The notes beneath the pieces are model-generated. The model was not told where the DNA came from. It did not search any database and saw only the letters and a list, made by a program, of their open reading frames with translations. Source: Euphorbia lathyris (Eukaryota > Streptophyta > Magnoliopsida > Malpighiales > Euphorbiaceae). From it: a stretch of 64,000 nucleotides of DNA. Below, one piece after another: positions 32,643-43,931 of the stretch. Position 1 is the stretch's first letter; each line of letters begins with the position of its first letter. The position numbers were made by a program, and so were the translations under genes. The stretch covers positions 60,086,895 to 60,150,894 of the forward strand of contig NC_088912.1 of the NCBI RefSeq assembly GCF_963576675.1, given 5' to 3'.

Positions 32643-35600
32643 TCATCTTGTATTGTTTGTATCATGATTACAGCGGCATAACTTAAGAACAGATTCATTC
32701 TTTCCTACACGAAAATGCAATACCAAAAACACTAGTATTCTATACCCTATTGCCATCAGAAACAACACCAACAGATTCTCCCATTTCGAATTACTGTCTG
32801 AAGATATATCGTATGCACTTCGAAGAGCCTGAATCCCTGAAATGGTTCTTACTTCCCCTACTGCAAATGATGTCTCCAAGTACTCATTTTCCAAAAGCCC
32901 CTACAACCACCAAATTATATACCATTTCTTTCTATTATCATTCAGCTCAAGGGCTCAGTGTGAAAAAAATTAAAGAACAAGATCTCAATATGTAAAGTTC
33001 AATACCCTTCATTCCAAAAAGAAATGACATTGCAAACCACTTGCCTGAATACAGTATGTGTGAAAAGCAATATAGGATACTGGGTATGTCCACACCGGTC
33101 CTGGCAAAGCATTTCGAATCCTAAAATACCCTGCAGACAGCATCATTACAACCTGAAAATGCAAACAAAACACCGTATGAGATTTGGTGATGCAAAGTAT
33201 TCTGTTTCAGCCAAATCCAAATATTCAATCAAGCCTAGTTGTGGAACATTCATCACAAGACGACATGATTTTTTTTTTTTTTCCGAATCTCACATATTCT
33301 TGGAATGACTAGAAGAGTCTGCAAAACAGTAACCTCAAACCTTTTTTACTTTTGAGGTATGTAATGTAATACTCACATGCATGGATACCAGCGTCAAGAC
33401 ACTCCAGAAAACATGTTGCCAAAGTGAGCTGATAAGCAGCATTAGTCCTTCATTTACTAACAGGCATACAAAGAAATTCAAGACAAAGTACATCAACAAG
33501 CTGAATTCATCTCGTAATCCTATAAGGAAATAGAAGACAAGACTAGATGAGATGGCAATGAGGAAAAGGAATGGGATGCTGGAGAGGAGTTGCCCAAGTA
33601 AAAAGACCAACGCCCCAGAATGCCTATTTGATTCTTCACTTGCATATATCTGCAACATGGGCACACAAGATTCATTAGATCACCAAATATGAGTGTAGTC
33701 AACAAGAAATAGAAACACATGGATCTTTAAATGTTCATGCATATTAATGTACCCTGATTTCCTTCAGAAGTGAAGGTACGCCTGCTACGCTAAGAAGTGA
33801 AGCAAACGATACAAATACGAACACCGCAGCAACTCGTGTCTGAAATATAAAGGTGCGGAGATAAGAAAACAGTATAACCTCATAAGTGCAAATAAAAGTT
33901 GTGGAAGCAATGAATGAAGATGACAAGCATGATTGATGCATTCAATCAACAGGGATGGACCAGAAATTGGAATTAAGCAGCACAAAAGTATTTATTGCAG
34001 TAAAATATGTATTATAGAAAAGACGAGGAACTTTTTCCAGATGCTTAAAGAAGATAACATCTTGTATCAGTTGAAGATTTGAAACAAGCAGTTTTTCCTA
34101 GAATTGTAAAGATGCTAAAAACTTCCAGCTTAAGAACACACTCTTAGGAAAGCAAGAACTGCTAGAAAAGCTAGCTTTTAACTTCTCAAATCTCATCAAA
34201 ATTATGTGTTCAGCAACCTTAAAATCATCAAGGCACCAGATTTAACTAGGATTTTATAGTTTCTTCTGACATTCATGATATATTATAGACAAACTCTGAT
34301 GCATAATCGAAATTTCATTTTTAAGAAACTCACCACAACTGAAGACAATGAATGTCCGAGGCCTGAAAATACTGTCCCAATACAAAGTGTGAGAAGCATA
34401 AAAAGAATAAGACGTAACCAGTAATATTTCCACTCTCTTGACATAATTAACAATGATCTCCAAGTCAAGACTGCAATCCTTGTAGCACAGCTAGCTTTTC
34501 CCTTGCTTTTAAGATATGGACCTTCCTGCAGAAATAACCACATATTAGAAGAGAGTAATTGGAAATTACAATCCAATGGACCTATGCATGCACTAGTATC
34601 TTTAATTTTGGCATACACCAATGCAACAAAATGCATAAAAGGATTGGATTGTAATCTTATCCAGGCAGCATAGTTATGATTGCCTTGTCTCATTTCAAAT
34701 TTTAGTTCAGTAATGAAAGACTGCAAAATGACAGCTATTACTAGCATCATTTTGGAAATCCAAAATCAACAAGAAAACTAACACAAGCACATATAGTACA
34801 CACTCATGGTAAGTTAACTTAGATGATGCCTGAACAACAGTCATCATAAACCAATGCATTTTCCACTTTTCGATTGTTTTATATCAAAAAAACCCACCCA
34901 ACCTCTACCACTTAAAGCCCAAAAATCAATCATACTTCATAAACTTTAATCAGGATGTATTGGCATGACGAGAGTGACAACGGAGCCAACATGCAAAGAT
35001 GGACATCTATTATGCCCACTACAAATCAATGAGCTAACAACTAAGAGCCCAGCCCAACATGAGCCAATAACAATGATTACTTAATGCATGCACATGTCAA
35101 ACAACTAAAAGAAAAAGAAATGGTCTAATCTAAGGGTAGGAATTTACATAACTTACCTTTTCTGTGAGCCTCAATATCATAGTTTCAACTGAAGCAGCAT
35201 CAGCAGATGATTTATATGTTGCTTCCAGGGTACGTATGGCAACAGCAGTATCCATATTCACAGATGAAAAATCTCCATGATCATCCTATTCCCATAAGTT
35301 TATTTGCATCAGATTTCCATGTCAGAAGTTCATATTGAGAGGATATTACATAATTAACATCACATAGCCTCTCTAACTAGAGAGAATATTCATAATTCAT
35401 GTCATGTAGTCTATGTGACATAAGTGCACATAATAGTTTATGATATTGCAAATTTCACTTGACCTTTAGACTGAACTAATTAAGCCTTTGTTTGGGAGTT
35501 GGGAGGTTAATGGAGGTGAGAGTTAGAGGAGGGAATGGAAGGGAAGGGGAAGTGAAGGAAATGAAGGTTAAAAAGTTAACATTGTTTGGGAGTTTATAGA

Positions 35601-38600
35601 ATGTAAACGGGAGTTAAGGAAAATTATGGACAAAAATTACAAAGAAGTTTCCAGTATTCCCATTAACCCCCAATTTGGAGGTTAAAGTTTAGAGGGTAAC
35701 AGGAGTAAAATGTTATCTCCCATTAACGTCATTTACTCTCCCAAAAAAAAAAAACTCCCAAACAAGGGCTAAATAAACGGCCCAACAATTTCAAGCATTT
35801 AATTCACTGTTGTTGGCTCTAAGAAAATAGGTTATTTGTACTTTGAAATTGAAAACATTACCTGCCAGTTTTTACACATTGCAATTATCCTGTCGAAATC
35901 TGTGTTTATTGCACGCAAGAAATGATCGGAAGGGCTTTGCATAATTGGGCAAGGAAATCCAGCATTTGAGAAGTGCTGCATCAAGAAAATTCTGTAAGTT
36001 TGAGGCCAGGAATGCCCTTCTAGTTGCCAACAAGGTAACAGAACTAGGAAGATTCCAAAATCTTTTGCTCTCACCAATCAGAGGAAGCATGAATAAAGGC
36101 AACCACATTAGATTAAATTCTAAACTAATTTTTTATGCACAAAATGGCCTTGTGAGATGACCTTAATAAATTTCCAGTATCTCACCTGCAAGCAAGCCAA
36201 AGTCTCTCCAAAGAATAGTGTATTTCCATTTGAAAGCAGGCAAATGCGATCAAAGAGGCCAAACACTTCTGTGCTGCTCTGGTAAATGGTGAAGATAAGC
36301 GTGCAACCAGTGCTAGCAAGTTTCTTTAATGTGACCATCATCAGAAGAGCAGAAACGCTGATCAGTGCAAAGTCTAAAAGTTAGCTATAACAGCTATAAT
36401 GCAGCAAAACAGTAAATACCAGCTAACAAAGTAGCACATATCATCATAGCCATGTAGGAATTTTGACTAGACTATCCAGTGTGGATATTACAAAGGACAA
36501 TTCATACTGTTACAACCAATAAAAAGATTGCGATAATTTTCTGAAAAACTTGATGCAGTATCGGTTAGCTTCAAAAGTGAAATTTCCCTAATCATGCCAA
36601 TTACTGTCTCTCTCCATGTAACCTCTGGTGAATTTGAACGAAACAGAGAAGGAGATAGTCCTTATTCATTCACAGTAAACATGCATATGCACCCAAATAT
36701 ATTTGAAATGTTTCATTATTTATCATATGTATGTAAAAAGTGCTAAAATTTTGAAATGAAGTCAGGCAGGCACTGATACAGGATGAATAACTGATAATGT
36801 GACACAGAAACATGGAATTCAAAGTAATAACCTGTCAAGATGATAAAGGGGCTCATCTACAAATAAGATATGTGGCCTCATCACAAGCTCTCGTGCAATG
36901 CTAACGCGCCTTCTCTCACCATTTGGGAGGCCTTTCATATAGCAGTGCCCTCCAATCAATTTGTTTGCATAATCAATCAGGGACATGGCATGGATGGCAT
37001 CCTCTACCACACTCTTTTTCTGGCAAAAGAAACCAGGAAGTTGTAGCAGTGCAGAGTAGTATAGGTACTCACGGACTGTGAGAGACCCGATCAGAGTAGT
37101 TTCCCTCTCGACAAACCCCTAGTAATTGGAAGAAACCAAAAAGTCAGACCCCAACTTTCAATGCGAAATACAGTATAGTTCCACCACTGCGAAGAAATTG
37201 TTAATTTTTTACCAAAGAAAACTTCCTCTGTAACAGTTATCAATTTCCAAACTGTAGTTACATTGAAGTGAAATAGTTTCAAGTCAGTCAAAGTCATTAA
37301 GTTGTGATGATAATGTAATCCGACTTCCAAGCATAGTTCAATGACCAAAAGAAAAAAAAAAAAATCAATCATGATATCTCATCATAAAACCATCTGATTT
37401 AATGCCTACCCCATTGGGCAGACAACTGAGAGAGCGAGAGAAAGAGTACAGAGTGATCGGAGCACGGAGCGTCTCCATTGAGCACCACAGCCATTTTAAA
37501 GAGAGAAAGCCAGGAGGAGGAGGCTAGAACCCTGTCAAGTTTTTCCTCCACACAATTACCAGAGGTTCTACTTTTTCCCATGTGAACTGGTGGCTCATCA
37601 TTCGAATTTCAAATAAGCCACACGCTCTCACTGTGTTCCCAAAGCCTTTAATAAGTGAAGGCGGATGACAAGCTCCGCCCTTTTTCTCCTAGAGACAGCA
37701 TATCTTTAAAGTCCCCTAGAATAACTCAAGGGAGTGAAGAACCAAGATGAAGATGTTTGAGAAGATCCCAAGAAGCCGAACAACGGCCTCGTTCCGGGAA
37801 GCCATAGAAACCAGTTAATCATACTTCGGCTTACAAGGCAAGTTATTATACCAACTCGTCCTTCTTGGATGCATCTGCTCGAAACAACCCTAGCTATATT
37901 TGGCATAGCATTATGGCAGCTCGTGACTTGATAAAATCGGGTGCTCGGTGCCTCGTTGGAACTGGGGATACAATCAATATTACCGACCCTTGGCTGCCTG
38001 ATCCCTTGAATTCCTTTGTGGAAATTGTCCGTGAAGAAAGCGTGGTCCTCGAGAAAGTGAGCAGCTTAAAGTCAGTGGTGGGTAATACTTGGGACAACAG
38101 ATTCATTTCTGCCATTTTTAATGCAAGAGATAGCCACTTAATTTGCCAAATCCCCTTTATCAATGATTTTTGGTACTGGTGTTGGGACCCGAAAGGCTGT
38201 TACAGCTTGAAGAATGGATACTTGAAGATGATGACTATGTCCGAAAGTCCAGAGGCTGCTTCCCCTAATATCTCAGTTAATTGGAATTCAGTCTAGAGTT
38301 TATCTACTCCCCCAAAAGTCAAGAACCTCTCTGGCGAGTGTTGACGGATTGGTCACTGACTTTGACTATGCTCAATTCAAGGCATGTTAATATTACTGAT
38401 CTTTGCCCAGTATGTGCTAAATCTGGTGAGAGTATTTTCCATGTGCTTGTAGGTTGTGATTATGCTCATCAATTGTGGAACTTTACATCATATGGTGATG
38501 TCAGTGCTCTGTTCTCCTCTTTTTGTGATTTCTGGACTTTCATTAATGGCTCGAATACGCGCAAGGATGTTGAAACTGCAGCAACGGTATGCTGGATACT

Positions 38601-40274
38601 ATGGACTATGATCTTATGTGGAATAAGAAAAGAACTCCTCTTCTGCCCCTGTGTTGTTTAGTCGAGCTACGACTTTCCTATCACGGTGGAAGCAAGCTCA
38701 GCTTCGTCCTACTGCTGCTGCTCCCTTTATTCCGCAGCCTGCTGTAAAATGGATGCCTCCGCCGACCGGTTTTCTGAAGTTAAATGTGGATACAGCCCTC
38801 TTCCAGGAGGAGAATATTGCAGGTTTTGGGTGTATTGCTCGTAATTCTCAAGGGGAGTTCGTTGCTGCACGGAATAGTGTTAGGCTCTGAGTTGGGCTAA
38901 AGAGAACATGTGGAGTAAAATTATTGTTGAAACAGATTCTCAACTCTTGTTTCAAGTGATGGCTCAGCCAGTTATGTTGCATTCTTTCTTTGGAGTCATT
39001 GTTGGTGATTGTAAATCCTTGGTTAAGGATATAGGAGACTGTACTGTCACCTTTGTTAAACGGCTCATGTTATTGCTAGAGCAGTCAGTTAGTTGGTTCA
39101 GTGTCTGATCATGGAGTTTGGGCATCCTACCCTCCTCCGTTTGCCTGTAATGCCTTACGGGCTGATTTATATTCTTAATGGCAAGTTTTTTCTTCTTTTG
39201 AAAAAAGAAAGTCATATTACATAGCTTAAAACACTGTCAGTGTTCAAATGTCAACAGACATTGATGTTGTGTACTTCAACAAGTGAAAAGATTTAGTATG
39301 TGCTTTAACTACTAACAACTAGTTAGCCACCAGACTATGTATATGCAAAGCACTAAAGATAAGAATACATACTCCGTCAAGAACTTAACTTTTGGCATGT
39401 AAGATATTAAAGAATCTCAGCTACTTGAAAATAACTAATGCTCTAAAGCATAAGCATCAAAACACTAAAGCAACCAGACCAACACATATACACACAAAAA
39501 CTAAAATAAAATAAAAACCAATAATAAGGCAACGCCTAAGGGAACAGCTTTAAAACTAGAGCAGAAAAAAGTATATTTGCTGCATAAAAGATACAGATTT
39601 CCTTGAAGGACTTACATATGAGCCGTAAGGAAGGCGCGATTTTGTGCCATTTATAAATACTTCACCGTATGCTTTGGCTGAATGATGCAATCTTCCTGCA
39701 ACACAGGTAGACGCTTGTTCAAATTCAGGCATGATAAGATTATCCAAAACTAATATGTACAACTGTCCAATTACTTATAACATGGAAAAGATGTTAGTAA
39801 ACCTGCAATAGCCTTTAGTAATGTGGATTTGCCTGACTTTGCAGGACCCATGATAACTGTCATTGTCCCTGGCAATGCATAACCACTTGAACTCTTGACA
39901 ACTTTATCAGAGTACTTTCTTTTACCCTTGATTGTGACAGTTAAGTCTTTCCAGACAACACAAGCTCCTGCAATCTTTCTTGCAACAGCTGCATTGGTTG
40001 GTAATGGAGGGGAAGGCAATGACCCACTATTGAGCTTTGACAAAGTTGGAGATGCTGGTGTAACAGCAGTATTTATAGAGTCGCCACCTTCCTCCACCCT
40101 GACATCAATATCTGTATCCTCCCACTCGGGTGAATCTTCAAATGAGATTGGTTGTCTAAGTGAACCAGGCTTCCGCAAGTAGAAAAAGTTACTAGAGGGA
40201 ACCCTACTTGCAGGACTACTGGCAGAAGAAGATGACGATCTATAATTATCTGATTGAGACTGTATCTCTTCCAT
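32643..40274 (-). CDS. ABCG3: ABCG3-type half ABC transporter (WBC subfamily), 11 exons
   Basis: Read on the minus strand, exons are 39803-40274, 39616-39695, 36832-37118, 36186-36357, 35862-35975, 35157-35285, 34334-34525, 33753-33839, 33377-33649, 33045-33152 and 32643-32900. They join in frame to 723 residues, close to my recollection of Arabidopsis ABCG3, which it resembles throughout (start MEEIQSQSDNYRSSSSSASS). The nucleotide-binding domain comes first: Walker A is GPAKSGKST, an unusual form lacking the middle Gly; the signature region is NGERRRVSIA, and Walker B is ILFVDEP. The membrane domain follows, with several hydrophobic segments (for example LILFMLLTLCIGTVF, VAAVFVFVSFASLL). 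Half transporters of this class act as dimers in membranes; the substrate is unknown. All introns are GT-AG except intron 10, which has a GC donor. Intron 2 (about 2.5 kb) holds a LINE fragment, intron 5 a MITE. Confidence 0.9.
35484..35769. mobile_element. MITE in ABCG3 intron 5
   Basis: A 286 bp element with terminal inverted repeats: GCCTTTGTTTGGGAGTT at the left and AACTCCCAAACAAGGGC at the right. It has no coding capacity. Flanking eight-base segments (CTAATTAA and TAAATAAA) are similar but not identical, so a hAT-type origin is only suggested. Confidence 0.7.
37399..39177 (+). mobile_element. LINE (L1-type) fragment with 5' inversion, in ABCG3 intron 2
   Basis: From about 37830 to 39177 the plus strand encodes the 3' half of a plant LINE ORF2. 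It shows a region before the zinc-binding zf-RVT domain (SFLDASARNNPSYIWHSIMAARDL), zf-RVT (CPVCAKSGESIFHVLVGC) and an RNase H-like domain (GFLKLNVDTALF, IIVETDSQLL), ending near a stop at 39175-39177. From about 37399 to 37820 the minus strand encodes the endonuclease domain instead (GDFK..., EEKLDRVLASSSWLSLF, SDHSVLF). The RT domain is missing between them. Inverted 5' part plus deletion is the usual product of twin priming. Several stops and frameshifts are present. It is antisense to the ABCG3 pre-mRNA in its 3' part. Confidence 0.8.
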
Positions 40275-41100
40275 TTTCTACTTGAACTCTTTGAGACCTC
40301 AAGTTTTCAAAACAGCAGTCAATATAGATGGATTACTTCACCATTTTCCCAACATACCATTATAAATTAAACCTGTCCAGCCAAATTGTGACAGTCTAAC
40401 TCTGTCAAGTATATAAAGAATTTCTTGCATCAGAAGTTATACGGAAAAACAAAGAACAGTAATTCCCGTGATAAAAAAAGGATAACCAGATTCCTGGATC
40501 GTTGTGCATCACAAAGTTACAGTCCAATAAAAATGTAATAAATTAATTCATAATGGAGAAACCAGGGAGGGACATACTGAAGGAAAAACCATTTTGATTC
40601 TTTAAATAAAAGTGAAAGGGCGTCTGTTTTGTATATGCAAATGCAATGCAGCTTTTCTTCAAAACAAATATGAGAAAGAATAAATGAAAAATAATAATCC
40701 TAAAACGAATTAAAGGAGAAAAAGAAAAAAGCAATGTCTCATTGAAATTGCTTTGTCGTCTATGTCCTTTCAGTTTCTCTACAATTAAGCAGAAAGTAAA
40801 GACCCATCTAACTTTAATAGCTTCAATAATACCAAGAATGAATAAACAGCAGAAACCCCCAAGCAAGCACCACTAAACTTGCAGATCACCATTTAATCAC
40901 TGAAAGAAAACAAGTTTGAACCGCACGAATACCAGATGAAGGAAACCCACTTCACTTAGAAAAGGAACAATATAGGCTGAGAGAGAAGGAAGAATGTAAA
41001 GAGACAAACCTGGATCTGAGAGAGAAAGGAGTACAGAAAAACTGAGACTGAGACTGAGACTGAGAAATTGTAAATATTTATATTCTAACACTGAAGGTGG
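40275..41100 (-). promoter_or_regulatory. ABCG3 5' leader and promoter region
   Basis: Read on the minus strand, 41080-41000 is pyrimidine-rich, with four tandem CTCAGT-type units at 41043-41066 and CTCTCTCAG runs, typical of a plant 5' leader. GATCCAG|GTTTGTC near 41010 could be a donor for a leader intron with an acceptor just before the ATG (TTCAAGTAG). This intron is an inference. No coding sequence is visible. Confidence 0.4.
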
Positions 41101-41825
41101 GGGAAGTGGGTACTATCCGACCCACTTATTCCGGGTATAAGCCCTCTTGTCTTGTTTCGCATCTTCACTTTTTCTTTCTTTTTTTTTGTCTTTTTTCTAT
41201 CCTAATGATTTTAGGGGTTAAATTACACATATAGTACCAATCTTTGGTCTATTTATTTGTTCTCATCTAATGTAATTGGTACATCTAGTTTTATCTAATT
41301 ATATTCAATCACCTCTATTTTTAATAAAATTTATTAGATGTAGAAAATGGAGACACGTTACCCTACGTGTTAAAAAGAAAATGAGAAGAGGTATATAAAG
41401 AGATGGCAAGGAAAAGAGAGAGTCAACGCATTAGGATGAGACAAATAGATCTTTTCCATTTCAATGGAATCTACAATTAAATGGGTCGAGTAAGTGATAT
41501 TGATTATATTAACCAGTCACTTTTTAATTTGGGTATTTTTCGAATTTAAAAATGAAGGTAAATAATGAAATATGAAACATGTTAAAAATTGGCTACTATA
41601 AATATATTTTACCTTAATTTTTAGAAGTAAAAAAATGCTCACTTGAATGATTTACCTATCCAGCCTTTTAAAGAAGCTATTGTCCTCCTTTTTCCCGCGC
41701 ATGCTGGTGGCTGCATTTGCTTTCCACTTTATTGCTTTATTATAGTTTTACACGATCTTTTTATTTGATTTTATCACCATTATGTAGATGTTTATAAAAA
41801 TTCACAGATTAAAAGTTTAATTAAT
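41101..41825. other. AT-rich intergenic region
   Basis: Between the ABCG3 leader and the LINE start. No gene or element with recognisable ends. Base composition changes sharply at about 41828, where the GC-rich LINE begins. Confidence 0.5.
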
Positions 41826-43931
41826 CTAGGGCGATCGGAGGTTTGGCTGGGGCGACGGGAAGCACGGCTGGGGCGTCGGGCGGCGCGGCTAGGTGCGAGT
41901 CCTTGTCGTTGGGGGATCGGGCGGAGGGGAAGGCGGAGGCTGCCGATCTGGGGAAATTTAGGGCATTTGTTGGGGGTGATGGGGCGGCGATCGGCTTTGC
42001 CCGTTACCGCCGTCGGAGTGGGGAGAGGGTAGATCGTGTTCGGCCAGGATGCTCGGATGGGGAGGGGCTGGCGGTGGGGCTGGGAGTCGGTGGTTCTGGC
42101 GATGGCAAGGGGGAGGCGGATAGGCTTAGGGCAAGGGATGCGGCGGGGAGTGAGGCTGCCTGGGTTAGTGGATCGGATTCGGGTAGGGTTACGGGTAAGG
42201 AACCGGGTGTGCTGGATCCGGTCGTTGGGTCTGGGTCTGGTGAGCAGCGGGTTGGCGTTGGCGATATTCTGGCCAGCGGTCCGGCCCTGTCGGCTCCGGT
42301 GCCATTCCCGCAGTTGGCAGCCCTTTCCCAGTCGGTTGCTCCGGCTATTTTAGCCTCGCAGGATGTGTAGGCCATTGCAGGTTTACAGACTGTGCATCCT
42401 GCATTTACTGTTCAAGCCTCGTCAATTCCTTCCTCAAGGCCTGTGGCCGGGAAGTTGAATATTGTGTAACCAGGGCATATTAGGGATCAGGCTTTGTCCC
42501 CACGCCCTAAAGATACCCAGGGCCAGCATATCCAGCTCTATCAGAAGGATGGGGGATATCCCTCCTGGAGGGATAAGGTGTTAGGGGTTACTGAAGAGGA
42601 TCCCCTGATGGAGGTAGACACTATGGAGGATGATTCTGAAGATTTCCTTTCTGACTCCGATATAGAGGATGGAGAGCCAGACAACCCCCTGTGTCCTAGA
42701 ATTCGTCTTTCCTCGGAAGACAAGCTGATCATCAGGTCTAAGTGGAAATTGGCGCTTATTGTTACTGTGCTGGGGAAGAGGATTAGCTTTAATTACTTTG
42801 CCTAGAGGATCCAGGCCCAATGGGCAAAGAAAGGAAAGGTTACCATCACAGACCTTGAGAATGACTATTATGTTATCAAATTTACAAGGGCTGAGGACTT
42901 CAATGCTGTGGTTAATGGAGGTCCTTATATTATCTCCAATCATGTCTTGGCGCTGAGACCTTGGGTCCCAAATTTTGATCCTCATGACTGCTCGGTTAAC
43001 AGGATCCTTACTTGGGTTAGGTTCCCAGGCCTCCCTCTAGAATACTACAGTGATAGATTCTTGAATAAGATTGGTAGCCTTGTGGGGAAAGTTCACCATG
43101 TTAATAAGACAACCGTCGAGGTGGTTAGGGGCAAGTTTGCCAGGGTCTGTATTGACATTGATCTCGCTAAGCCTCTTCTTTCTCAATTCTGTGTTCAGAA
43201 TAAGGTTTTTCATATTGAATATGAAGGTATACACAATATATGCTATGAATGTGGTATGTTTGGCCATACCTTTGAGGGTTGCCCTAAGAAGAAGAAAGTG
43301 GTGGAAGAGATGGTGCAACCTATTATAGGTAGTGCTGAGAAGAGTCAGGGGGAAGAAAGGAGTTTTGGCCCATGGATGCTTGCCAAGAGGAATGTGAGAA
43401 GGAAGCCACGTGCTAATGCTACTACCAGCCATTCTATGGATATCAGTAAAAAGATGACTTCTCTCCAGATTGTTCCTGAGATCAAGGTCAGACCCCCGGA
43501 CTCCAAGAAGGGTAGTGAGGCTGGTGTGGATCCAGCTTCTGGCTCAGGGGTCTAGGTTCGGTGTTCTGTCTATGGAGGAAGGACAGGGCTCGGATCCTTC
43601 CAATGAGCAGATTGATTTAAGCATGCCAAGTCTAGAACCGGCTTCTAGTCTGGGTAACTCTATTAATCCTCTCTTTGTTGCTAATGCGAATGCCATTGAG
43701 AGCTCCTAGCCTCTCCTATCAGCAGGGAAAGGGGTGAGTAATGAGGTTAGTAAGCTGACTCCTCTTCCTGATATCCCTATTGGAAAAGCTATAGGTGTGA
43801 ATAAGTTAAATATGAAGAAACCTAAGCCTAAAGCGAAACCTATAAGAACCTCAATAGGTCGGATTCTTGGGATAAAAGGGGGCCGTCTGGTACCTCCTCT
43901 AGGCTCTCCGGAGCCCCGAATAAATACATGA
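41825..43931 (+). pseudogene. LINE ORF1 (DUF4283 / CCHC RNA-binding protein), broken
   Basis: The first part (41843-42367) is low-complexity Gly/Arg/Ser-rich. A DUF4283-like domain follows from about 42700 to 43200 (RSKWKLALIVTVLGKRISFNYFA, VLALRPWVPNFDPHD, WVRFPGLPLEYYSDRFL), then a zinc knuckle (CYECGMFGHTFEGCP, near 43240-43285). The frame is broken by TAG 42368-42370, TAA 42467-42469 and TAG 42803-42805. A single-base shift near 43540 moves it, and the GSRFGVLS segment typical of these proteins appears in the next frame. That frame has TAG 43707-43709 and ends at TGA 43929-43931. The protein normally binds element RNA. Confidence 0.8.
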
